Shown one piece after another: positions 48,629 through 57,520 of a stretch of DNA of 64,000 bases. Positions within the stretch are counted from its first letter, which is position 1. Every line of letters begins with the position of its first letter. Source of the DNA: Actinomycetota bacterium (GTDB taxonomy: Bacteria > Actinomycetota > Acidimicrobiia > Acidimicrobiales > Ilumatobacteraceae); assembly GCA_016871395.1 (NCBI GenBank), contig VFYV01000002.1:84669-148668 (forward strand), given 5' to 3'. A program made the position numbers and the translations under genes. Under the pieces are notes generated by a model. That model saw nothing but the letters and a program-made list of their open reading frames with translations, did no database searches and was not told the DNA's origin.

Positions 48629-49972
48629 ATGACCCCGGTGAATCTGCGCGCCAGAGTTCCCGGTGTCGCGCGAGCGATGGTTCGCAATCTCGCAGAACGA
48701 CGGGTGGTATGGCTCGAGGTCACCGCCGACGCCCACCGCGGAGCGTTGTCGAGCGAGTCGTCATCCATGATCACCGCCGCGGCACGTACCGCCGTGGCCG
48801 AGCGCCTGCCCCTGGTCGCGGTGATGGCTTCGTCGGGCGCCGACATTCGTGAGGGTTTCTCGGCGCTTCACGGATGGGGTTTGGCCGCCAAGGCCCTCAC
48901 CGATTGCTCGGGCATGGTTCCCACCATCATCATCGTCGACGGTCCCGCGGTCTCGGGTCCGGCTTTGTTGCTCGGCATCGCCGATCACGTGATCATGACC
49001 GAGGGTTCCTACGCCTTCGTGTCGGGGCCAACCATGGTCACCGAGTTCACCGGTGTCACCACCGACAACGACGAACTGGGAGGCTCGGGGGCTCACACGC
49101 GCTTCACTGGTGCGGCCACTGTCGTGACTCCTGATCTCGAATCGGCTACGTCGGCCGCCGAACTTCTGTTGTCGTACCTACCCGACAATTGCGACGTCGA
49201 ACCCCCCACGAGGGTCAGCGACGACTCGGCCACGCGATCGACTCCCGAAGCCGGTGCGGTCATCCCCCTCCTGTCCACCGGCAGTTACGACGTACGTTCG
49301 GTGATCGAGACCCTCGTCGACGAGGGAGACTTTTTCGAGCTGCGCGAACGCTGGGCCGCGAACCTGGTGACCTGTCTGGCCACGATGGACGGTCGACCCG
49401 TGGGTATCGTGGCCAATCAACCGATGTCTTTGGCGGGCACACTCGACATCCCCGCCTCGCAGAAAGGCGCACGATTCGTCTCGTTTTGCGACGCCTTCAA
49501 CATTCCAATCATCACGCTCGTCGACACCCCCGGCTTCTATCCGGGCAAGGACCTCGAATGGCGCGGCATGATCCGCCACGGCGCGCAGTTGGTGTTCGCC
49601 TACGGGAGAGCGACCGTCCCACGCATCTGCCTCATCCTGCGCAAGAGCTACGGCGGCGCTTACATCGTGATGGACTCCAAAAGAATGGGTAACGACCTGT
49701 GTCTGGCCTGGCCGTGGGCCGAGCTGGCCGTGATGGGGGCCGGACAAGCCTCGGCCATCCTTCGACGGCGCGCGGGCCCGGACGAGAAAATGGCATTCGA
49801 GGCGGACTACACCGAACGCCTACTCAACCCCTATGTGGCCGCCGAGCGGGGGTACGTGGACGCCGTCATCGACCCGGCCGACACCCGAGCCTCCATTAAC
49901 GCCGCTCTCGACGCGCTCATCGACAAACGAGAGGTGCTCGCCGGCCGAAAGCACGACAACTCGCCGCTGTGA
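48629..49972 (+). CDS. Acyl-CoA carboxylase carboxyltransferase (AccD/PccB-like) subunit
   Basis: ITLVDTPGFYPGKDLEWRGMIRHGAQLVFAYGRATVPRICLILRKSYGGAYIVMDSKRMGNDLCLAWPWAELAVMG. Confidence 0.88.
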   Translation: MTPVNLRARVPGVARAMVRNLAERRVVWLEVTADAHRGALSSESSSMITAAARTAVAERLPLVAVMASSGADIREGFSALHGWGLAAKALTDCSGMVPTIIIVDGPAVSGPALLLGIADHVIMTEGSYAFVSGPTMVTEFTGVTTDNDELGGSGAHTRFTGAATVVTPDLESATSAAELLLSYLPDNCDVEPPTRVSDDSATRSTPEAGAVIPLLSTGSYDVRSVIETLVDEGDFFELRERWAANLVTCLATMDGRPVGIVANQPMSLAGTLDIPASQKGARFVSFCDAFNIPIITLVDTPGFYPGKDLEWRGMIRHGAQLVFAYGRATVPRICLILRKSYGGAYIVMDSKRMGNDLCLAWPWAELAVMGAGQASAILRRRAGPDEKMAFEADYTERLLNPYVAAERGYVDAVIDPADTRASINAALDALIDKREVLAGRKHDNSPL

Positions 49973-50110
49973 CTTCGAAGGTGGGGGCATCCTCGCCGAT
50001 TGTCGGGAAGGGTCGGACACGATTATCCTGCTCAGCGGAGGAGAAAGCCTCCAAAAACCCGGCCCTTAATCCCAACCGGAAGAGGGCCCATCCAAAAGGG
50101 GACGAGCAAG

Positions 50111-51379
50111 GTGCCCGACACCATCACGATTACCGACGATCGCACGGGCAAGACCGTGACCGTACCGATCACCGACGGAGTGTTCCCGGCCGCCGCCGTG
50201 CGCGAACTGGACCCCTCGCTTTTCATTTACGACCCGGCCTACTTGCAGACCGCGGCCTGCAAAAGTTCCATCACCTACCTCGATGGTGAGGCCGGAATTC
50301 TTCGTTACCGCGGCTACCCCATCGAACAGTTGGCCGAGAAGAGCACCTACCTCGAGGTTGCTTATCTCCTGCTCAACGGCGATCTTCCGAACACCGAGCA
50401 GTTGGCACAGTGGATCCACGACGTCACTCATCACACCTTCATCCACGAGAACATGCGTAAGCGCTTCGTCGACGGTTTCCACTACGACGCGCATCCCATG
50501 GGGATGTTCGTGTCGTCGTTGGCCGCGCTGGGCACTTTCTACAACGACGCCAAGGAGATCGAGGACAAGGCCAGCCGCGACAAGCAGATCCTGCGCATGA
50601 TCGCCAAGACCCCGACGCTGGCCGCCATGGCTTACCGATTCTCGGTCGGTCTCCCCTTCGTCTACCCCAACAACTCGCTGTCCTTCCCGGCCAACTTTCT
50701 CAACATGATGTGGAACGTGGGTGGCTACGAGGTCGACCCTCGCCTCGAGCGTGCGATGGACGTCCTCTTCATTTTGCACGCCGATCACGAGCAGAACTGC
50801 GGCACCACCGCCATGCGAGTGGTGGGCTCCAGCCATGCCGATCCGTACACCTCGGCCGCTGCCGCCGCCTCGGCCCTTTACGGTCCGTTGCATGGTGGTG
50901 CGAACGAAGCAGTCGTGCGCATGTTGGAAGAAATCGGAAGCGTCGAGAATGTTCCCGCCTTCATAAAAGAAGTCAAGAGCGGCAAAGGCAGTCGACTGAT
51001 GGGATTCGGTCACCGGGTCTACAAGAATTACGACCCGCGGGCCACGATCATCAAGAAGACCGCCTACGACGTGTTCGAAGTGACCGGGAAAAACCCGTTG
51101 CTCGACATCGCTCTGAAGTTGGAAGAGACTGCTCTCCACGATTCCTACTTCGTCGACCGCAAGCTCTACCCGAACGTGGACTTCTACTCCGGTCTGATCT
51201 ACCAGGCTCTCGGATTCCCCGTCGCGATGTTCACGGTGCTGTTCGCCATCCCCCGCACGGTTGGCTGGCTTGCCCACTGGCAGGAACTGTTGAACGACAA
51301 GGATCAGAAGATCAGTCGCCCGCGCCAGTGGTACACCGGTCCCGAGACGCGTGATTACGCCCCGATCGTCGCCCGCTGA
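50111..51379 (+). CDS. gltA: Citrate synthase
   Basis: SSITYLDGEAGILRYRGYPIEQLAEKS; HADHEQNCGTTAMRVVGSSHADPYTS; GFGHRVYKNYDPRATI. Confidence 0.95.
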   Translation: MPDTITITDDRTGKTVTVPITDGVFPAAAVRELDPSLFIYDPAYLQTAACKSSITYLDGEAGILRYRGYPIEQLAEKSTYLEVAYLLLNGDLPNTEQLAQWIHDVTHHTFIHENMRKRFVDGFHYDAHPMGMFVSSLAALGTFYNDAKEIEDKASRDKQILRMIAKTPTLAAMAYRFSVGLPFVYPNNSLSFPANFLNMMWNVGGYEVDPRLERAMDVLFILHADHEQNCGTTAMRVVGSSHADPYTSAAAAASALYGPLHGGANEAVVRMLEEIGSVENVPAFIKEVKSGKGSRLMGFGHRVYKNYDPRATIIKKTAYDVFEVTGKNPLLDIALKLEETALHDSYFVDRKLYPNVDFYSGLIYQALGFPVAMFTVLFAIPRTVGWLAHWQELLNDKDQKISRPRQWYTGPETRDYAPIVAR

Positions 51380-51424
51380 TCGCACGATCAGGCAACCGGC
51401 TGTCATTCGCAGCAGGATCGGGTC

Positions 51425-53047
51425 GTGACCGACGACGCCACCGCGACCGAAACCGACCCGGGCGCTCCCCGTCGTGCGGATCCTGACGTAGCCTCGCTGG
51501 TCATCCCGCGCTGGGCCGCGGCATTGGCGGGTCTGGCCAGCGGCGCCGTGGCCGTCACCACGGGGATGATCGTGGCCACATTCGCTGATCGTCCCTCGCC
51601 GATCGATGCCGTCGGCGGCTCGTTCATCGATCGCACGCCGCGTTGGTTGAAAGAGTTGGCCATCGACTGGTTCGGAACCAACGACAAAACCGCCCTGCGC
51701 GCGGGCATCGTCATCGTCCTGGCCGCGACCTCGATCGGTCTCGGTGTCGTCAGTCGACACCGCGTTCGACCGATGTTGGTCGGCATCGCCGTCTTCGCGA
51801 TCGTCGGTGCGCTCGCGACCGGGGAACGACCGGGTTCGAACGCGCTTTCCGTCATCGCACCTTTCGTCGGGGCACTCGTTGGCTCATGGGCCACCTTGCT
51901 CCTGTTCGGCCGGGTGCGCACGATGTGGTTCGACGCTCATCGCCCTCGCGAGTCCCGAGTCCCTCTGGGTTGGGACCGCCGCCGCTTCATCGGCACCACC
52001 GCCGCGGTTGGTGCCTCATCGGTCGTTCTGGGCGCGGTGGCACGACGCGGAGAATCGGATCGGCTGCGCCGGGTCGAGGAACAACGTCAGTCCTCGCTGC
52101 CCGACGTCGATCCTGCCAATGCCGACACCGTCGCTGCCGACATCGATTTCTCCGGACTCGACAACGGAGAGACGACCTACATCACGCCCAACGACGACTT
52201 CTACCGAATCGACACTGCTCTTTCGTTTCCCACGGTGGACTTGGACGCGTGGAGACTGCGTATTGGTGGCATGGTCGACAACGAGATCGAGTTGTCCTAC
52301 GACGACATCGCGGCCCTCACGCAGATCGAACGAACGATCACCATTTGTTGCGTTTCGAACGAGGTCGGTGGACCTTACGTCGGTAATGCCACCTGGCAAG
52401 GAGTTCTGCTGCGTGATCTCCTCGACTTGGTCGGCGTGCGCGAGGGAGCCGAGCAGTTGTTCAGCCGAAGCATCGACGGCTGGACTTGTGGCTTCCCCAT
52501 CGATCTCGCTCGTGACGGTCGTGACGCCATGTTGGCCATCGGCATGAACGGCGAACCTCTCCCGCTGGTGCACGGCTTTCCGGCCCGGTTGATCGTGCCG
52601 GGTGTGTACGGCTACGTATCGGCCACGAAATGGATCGAGAGCATCGAGATCAATCGTTGGTCCGATGCCGAGGGCTATTGGGTGCCACGGGGTTGGGCTC
52701 GTGAAGCTCCGATCAAAACCCAATCACGCATCGACGTCCCCCGCCGGGGCGAGAAGCTGATTCCGGGTGCCACCAAGATCGCTGGCGTGGCCTGGGCCCA
52801 ACACACCGGCATCGCCAAAGTCGAGGTGCGCGTCGACGAGGACGAGTGGATCGAAGCCACGCTGAGCGAGGACCTCACCGACGATGCGTGGCGCTTGTGG
52901 AGCGTCGACTGGAACGCCTCTGGGGGTCGTCACAGGATCCAGGTTCGTGCCACCGACAAGAGTGGCTACACCCAAACCGAGGAGGTCGCCAGTGTCGCTC
53001 CCGACGGAGCCACCGGCTGGCACACCCGCACCGTCGACGTGATCTGA
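51425..53047 (+). CDS. Membrane-anchored molybdopterin-dependent oxidoreductase (sulfite-oxidase/YedY-like)
   Basis: N-terminal TM helices, internal twin-arginine-like DRRRFIGTTAAVGASS, catalytic region TITICCVSNEVGGPYVGNATWQGVLLRDLL. Confidence 0.85.
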   Translation: MTDDATATETDPGAPRRADPDVASLVIPRWAAALAGLASGAVAVTTGMIVATFADRPSPIDAVGGSFIDRTPRWLKELAIDWFGTNDKTALRAGIVIVLAATSIGLGVVSRHRVRPMLVGIAVFAIVGALATGERPGSNALSVIAPFVGALVGSWATLLLFGRVRTMWFDAHRPRESRVPLGWDRRRFIGTTAAVGASSVVLGAVARRGESDRLRRVEEQRQSSLPDVDPANADTVAADIDFSGLDNGETTYITPNDDFYRIDTALSFPTVDLDAWRLRIGGMVDNEIELSYDDIAALTQIERTITICCVSNEVGGPYVGNATWQGVLLRDLLDLVGVREGAEQLFSRSIDGWTCGFPIDLARDGRDAMLAIGMNGEPLPLVHGFPARLIVPGVYGYVSATKWIESIEINRWSDAEGYWVPRGWAREAPIKTQSRIDVPRRGEKLIPGATKIAGVAWAQHTGIAKVEVRVDEDEWIEATLSEDLTDDAWRLWSVDWNASGGRHRIQVRATDKSGYTQTEEVASVAPDGATGWHTRTVDVI

Positions 53048-53058
53048 CGACCGCTGAT

Positions 53059-55008
53059 CTACGACTCAGCCACGTCCGCCAACGTCGAAGCCCATGCCTG
53101 TCGGATGCGGGGGATCAGGTGGTCGCGAGCCAGATCGGCGGCAAAGGCTCGATCGAGGTGCACACCGTCGGGTCGCTCGACTCGACCGGACTGGCTGTCG
53201 GGATCGCTCAACAGATCGGCGTACGGCACCATGCGCACCGAGGCCCACTCTCGATCCCAACCTTCGATCACCTCGGACCATGCCGCGATGGACCTCGGAT
53301 CATCGCCCAGCAGAACGGGATCGTCCCGCACCGACGGCGCTTCGAGGACCAGTGTCGCCACGCTGAGAGCCGCGACATGGTTCTGGATTCGCTCCATCAG
53401 CGAATCCAACGCGACCCGCTGTTCCAATGAACCCGCCGTCACCCATTGTGATCGACCGGCCGGCAAGTAGTCCCACTGGTTCGCGATGCCGACCACCACG
53501 AGAATGACGTCGACGTTCGATGCGTTGTCCACGGCGAGTTCGAACACGTCGGGACAATAGGTCACGTCCTGCTCGCCCGTCACGCGATCGCGAACCCTGT
53601 CCGACGAAATCAACGGACAGCCCAACACGCCACCAGACACCACCCCGATTTCTGAGTCGGCCGCGTCGGCCAGACCGCGAGCGATGTTCTCGGCCGTGGA
53701 GTCACCCACCACCAGAATGTTCAACGGCCCTCTGCCGTCGAAGAAAGTGCTACCCGGATCGGTTTGCTGATCGAACGGGGTGGTCACCGGTCGCGGGACG
53801 GTGGTCAGCACTTGGATCCGCGCATCCGGAGTGGCGTCGACCGAGGGAAGGAACGTGACGGCGAGTCCGATAGTGACAATGACGGACACGATGAAAGTCG
53901 TCGCGGCCAGCAACGGTTGTCGAAGCATTCGTCGCTCACGAATCGGCATCTCCAGCAACCGATAACTACCCCAAGCAATGAGTCCGGTCACTCCCATCTG
54001 AGCCGCGAACAGGATCACCCCGTCCAAGCCCAATCGCTCCTCGTTCAGCCACACGATGATCGGCCAGTGGATCAGGTACAGGCCGTAGCTGGCCTGGCCC
54101 ACCACGACCAGTGGAGTCCAGCCGAGGACGCGGGCAGTGACGCCAGGAACGATGGACCCCAAGATCGCCACCGCCGACACCAGAGAGAACAAAGCGAGGC
54201 CCCCGCCGTACAACCACACAGATCGAACATCGCTGACTCGAGCCAGCACGATCACCACGAGCACCGCCATCGAACCGGGCGCCGCCCACAGACGCGAGTG
54301 CCATGCATCCCGCGCCCGAGGCCCCCCGATCAAGCAGGCCAACAGCGCACCCAACAGCAGTTCAGCGGCGCGGGCATGAGTTCCGTAGTACACGACGTCG
54401 TCACGATCGGTGGCCACGGAAGCCAACACCGATGCAGAGATGCCGATCGAGAACAGCGCCGACAGGACGCGACGACCACCGCCCCACGCGAACACCAAGG
54501 TCACCACGAGAGGAACCAACAGGTACATCTGCTCCTCGATCGACAAGGACCACAGATGTTGCAACGGGCTCGGTGTGGCGAAGAGCTGGTCATAGGTCTG
54601 ACCCTCGATGATGAAGCGCCAGTTGGCCACGTAGACCATCGCCGAGATCGCGTCACCCCGGATGCGATCGGCTTCGACGGTCGTGCTGAGCCACGTCGCC
54701 AGACTCACCACCACGGCAACAACGGCCAGTGATGCGGGAGCCAGTCGGCGCAGCCGACGCGACCAAAACGCTCGAAGGTCGATTCGCCCCGCGCGCTCGC
54801 CTTCCAACAACAGCAGGTTGACGATCAAGTACCCGGACAGGGTGAAAAACAATGACACGCCCAGAAATCCGCCGGGAAGCCAATCGAGCCCGGAGTGGAA
54901 GACGAGAACCAGGATGACCGCGATCCCCCGAAGACCATCGAGGCCACGATGATGTGTCGAGCGAATACCTACGTCGGTCGCGGAAAGGTCAGCCGATTTT
55001 TGCGACAT
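53059..55008 (-). CDS. OafA/YrhL-type membrane acyltransferase with SGNH domain
   Basis: HHRGLDGLRGIAVILVLVFHSGLDWLPGGFLGVSLFFTLSGYLIVNLLL; C-term ILVVGDSTAENIARGL. Confidence 0.9.
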   Translation of the reverse strand: MSQKSADLSATDVGIRSTHHRGLDGLRGIAVILVLVFHSGLDWLPGGFLGVSLFFTLSGYLIVNLLLLEGERAGRIDLRAFWSRRLRRLAPASLAVVAVVVSLATWLSTTVEADRIRGDAISAMVYVANWRFIIEGQTYDQLFATPSPLQHLWSLSIEEQMYLLVPLVVTLVFAWGGGRRVLSALFSIGISASVLASVATDRDDVVYYGTHARAAELLLGALLACLIGGPRARDAWHSRLWAAPGSMAVLVVIVLARVSDVRSVWLYGGGLALFSLVSAVAILGSIVPGVTARVLGWTPLVVVGQASYGLYLIHWPIIVWLNEERLGLDGVILFAAQMGVTGLIAWGSYRLLEMPIRERRMLRQPLLAATTFIVSVIVTIGLAVTFLPSVDATPDARIQVLTTVPRPVTTPFDQQTDPGSTFFDGRGPLNILVVGDSTAENIARGLADAADSEIGVVSGGVLGCPLISSDRVRDRVTGEQDVTYCPDVFELAVDNASNVDVILVVVGIANQWDYLPAGRSQWVTAGSLEQRVALDSLMERIQNHVAALSVATLVLEAPSVRDDPVLLGDDPRSIAAWSEVIEGWDREWASVRMVPYADLLSDPDSQSGRVERPDGVHLDRAFAADLARDHLIPRIRQAWASTLADVAES

Positions 55009-55978
55009 CGATCAGGATCTTGCCGGTGTTCGCGTTGGCACCCATCGCCTCGTGGGCCTCAGCGATGCGTTCGAGGGGGTAACGCCGGTCGATGATGGGT
55101 CGTAAGAGACCATCATCGAACAGCGGGAGCATTTCGCAAGCGAACCGTCGCGTGAGCGCCGCCTTTTCCTCGATGGGGCGCGCTCGCAGAGTGGTGCCGA
55201 TCCAGCGCACTCGCTTGGCCAACAGCAGGCCGACGTTCACGTTCGTGACCGCGCCACCCATCAATCCGACTTGCACGATCGTGCCCTTGGTGGCCACGGC
55301 CCGCAGATTACGATCGACTTCGTCACCGCCGATCACGTCTAGAACCACGTCCACACCGGACGGAATCGCCCCCTGCAGGATCGCCAACCAATCATGGGGC
55401 GAGCGTTCGATCACCAGGTCCGCTCCCAGTTCGCGACAAGCCTCTATTTTACCCGCCGAACAGGTGACCGCGATGCGTGCCCCGATGGCGCGGGCGATCT
55501 GAATGGATGCGGTGCCAACTCCCGACGCTCCGGCGTGCACCAAGGCCCAGCGACCCGACGTCAAACCGCCTTGCACCACCAACGCGTCCCAGGCGGTGAG
55601 GAAGACCTCCGGAATGGCGGCGGCATCATCCAACGAGACCGACGCCGGCACCGACATCAACTGGCGTTCGTGCGTGCAGATGAACTCGGCATAGGCCCCA
55701 CCGGACTCGATGGCCATGACCCGGTCGCCGGGTTTCCACATGGTGACCCGTGCACCAACGGCTTCGACGACTCCGCTGAATTCGAGGCCCGGGATCTCGC
55801 GAGACAACGCGCCCCGCGGGTCGGGATAACCGCCCATTCGTTGCAAGAGGTCGGCCCGATTCAACGCCGTCGCGCGAATCGCCACCAGCACGTCGTCGGG
55901 TCCGGGAACCGGCTGCTCGACATCTTCGAGACCGAGGACCTCGGGACCGCCATACCCGCGCAGAACGACGGCACGCAT
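54989..55978 (-). CDS. Zinc-independent quinone oxidoreductase (zeta-crystallin-like MDR)
   Basis: MRAVVLRGYGGPEVLGLEDVEQPVPGPDDVLVAI...NRADLLQRMGGYPDP; HAGASGVGTASIQIARAIGA. Confidence 0.9.
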   Translation of the reverse strand: MRAVVLRGYGGPEVLGLEDVEQPVPGPDDVLVAIRATALNRADLLQRMGGYPDPRGALSREIPGLEFSGVVEAVGARVTMWKPGDRVMAIESGGAYAEFICTHERQLMSVPASVSLDDAAAIPEVFLTAWDALVVQGGLTSGRWALVHAGASGVGTASIQIARAIGARIAVTCSAGKIEACRELGADLVIERSPHDWLAILQGAIPSGVDVVLDVIGGDEVDRNLRAVATKGTIVQVGLMGGAVTNVNVGLLLAKRVRWIGTTLRARPIEEKAALTRRFACEMLPLFDDGLLRPIIDRRYPLERIAEAHEAMGANANTGKILIDVAKIG

Positions 55979-55982
55979 CGGC

Positions 55983-57200
55983 TCAGGACATCTTCTGCTG
56001 CAAGCGACGATCGAGGGCCGCCAGGTAGTCCTCGGTGGTGAGCCAGGGCTGATCCTTCGAGATCAGGATCGAGAGGTCTTTGGTCATCTCGCCACCTTCG
56101 ACACTCTCGACGCACACACGCTCGAGGTTCTCGGCGAATTCGATGAGCCTGGGGTTGTTGTCGAGCTTGCCACGGTGCTTCAAACCGCCGGTCCAGGCGT
56201 ACACCGACGCGATGGGGTTGGTGGACGTCTTGTTGCCCTTCTGGTGTTCGCGGTAGTGGCGCGTGACGGTGCCGTGGGCGGCCTCGGCCTCGACGGTCTT
56301 TCCGTCGGGTGTCAGCAGCACCGAGGTCATGAGACCGAGCGAGCCGTACCCCTGGGCCACGGTGTCGGACTGCACGTCACCGTCGTAGTTCTTGCAGGCC
56401 CACACATACCCGCCCTCCCACTTCATGGCGCAAGCGACCATGTCGTCGATGAGACGGTGTTCGTAGGTGAGGCCGGCCTTGACGTACTCGGCCTTGAATT
56501 CGGTGTCGAAGACCTCCTGGAAAAGATCCTTGAATTGACCGTCGTAGGCCTTCAGGATGGTGTTCTTGGTGCTCATGTACACCGGGTAGTTACGGTCCAG
56601 GCCGTAGCGGAACGACGCGCGCGCGAAGTCGCGGATGCTCTCGTTGAAGTTGTACATGCCCATGGTGACGCCACCGTCCTTGCCGAACTTGGCGACATCG
56701 AACTTCATCGGCTCGCTGCCATCGTCGGGCGTGTAGGTGATGGTCACGGTGCCGGCGCCGGGCACCTTGAAGTCGGTGGCCTTGTACTGATCGCCGTGCG
56801 CGTGACGTCCGATGACGATGGGCTTGGTCCAGCCGGGGACGAGACGCGGAATGTTGTTGCAGATGATCGGCTCGCGGAACACGACGCCACCCAAGATGTT
56901 GCGAATGGTGCCGTTGGGCGACTTCCACATCTTCTTCAGTTTGAATTCCTCGACGCGGGCCTCGTCGGGGGTAATGGTGGCGCACTTCACGCCCACACCG
57001 TGCTTCAGGATGGCGTTGGCGGCATCGATGGTGACCTGATCGTCGGTGGCGTCGCGGTATTCCATGCCGAGGTCGTAGTACTCGAGCCGCACGTCGAGGT
57101 ACGGCAGGATGAGACGGTCCTTGATGAACTGCCAGATGATGCGGGTCATCTCGTCGCCGTCGAGTTCGACGACGGGGTTGTCAACCTTGATCTTGGCCAT
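55983..57200 (-). CDS. icd: NADP-dependent isocitrate dehydrogenase, eukaryotic/homodimeric type
   Basis: [93 protein letters not shown]. Confidence 0.94.
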   Translation of the reverse strand: MAKIKVDNPVVELDGDEMTRIIWQFIKDRLILPYLDVRLEYYDLGMEYRDATDDQVTIDAANAILKHGVGVKCATITPDEARVEEFKLKKMWKSPNGTIRNILGGVVFREPIICNNIPRLVPGWTKPIVIGRHAHGDQYKATDFKVPGAGTVTITYTPDDGSEPMKFDVAKFGKDGGVTMGMYNFNESIRDFARASFRYGLDRNYPVYMSTKNTILKAYDGQFKDLFQEVFDTEFKAEYVKAGLTYEHRLIDDMVACAMKWEGGYVWACKNYDGDVQSDTVAQGYGSLGLMTSVLLTPDGKTVEAEAAHGTVTRHYREHQKGNKTSTNPIASVYAWTGGLKHRGKLDNNPRLIEFAENLERVCVESVEGGEMTKDLSILISKDQPWLTTEDYLAALDRRLQQKMS

Positions 57201-57239
57201 GATTCCTGCTTTCGTCCTTGCCCCGACCCCTGGCCGAGC

Positions 57240-57262
57240 ACTTGTCTTGCACTTGTATCCTA
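57240..57262 (-). promoter_or_regulatory. icd upstream motif: ACAAGT-N5-ACAAGT next to putative -10 TAGGAT
   Basis: Forward ACTTGTCTTGCACTTGT (57240-57256) followed by ATCCTA (57257-57262); same 17-bp architecture as the gntR/acn intergenic site. Confidence 0.6.
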
Positions 57263-57483
57263 ACGCGGCGCATCCTCCGACGGCGACCAGGGCCAGCGCC
57301 ATCCCCGCGCACACCATGCCCGCCACGGGGGATCGCGTCAGCCGCTCGCGGTCGAGCCTCATGGCCGACAAGATGGTGGTCACCCGAGAGAGCGCCGTCG
57401 GGCCCTCATTCGCGCCGTGTCCGAACAGTCCGGCTCGACAAACCCCAAGAAACGTCGTTGACCAATCTCGTCGACCCGCGCAC

Positions 57484-57520
57484 TTGACACTGACAAGTCG
57501 CCGGACTAGACATTGTCAAC
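57484..57520 (+). promoter_or_regulatory. Leaderless sigma70-type promoter of MFS gene
   Basis: TTGACA (57484-57489)-N17-TAGACA (57507-57512), 8 nt before ATG. Confidence 0.7.

Noticed and set aside
50000-50110. Searched the citrate synthase leader for the ACAAGT-N5-ACAAGT motif
   Set aside because: Not present; citrate synthase is not included in the proposed GntR regulon.
57201-57383. In-frame N-terminal extension of icd with lipobox-like [10 protein letters not shown]
   Set aside because: Canonical IDH starts at MAKIKVDN; the extension contains the putative promoter and operator. Coincidental hydrophobic frame is more likely.
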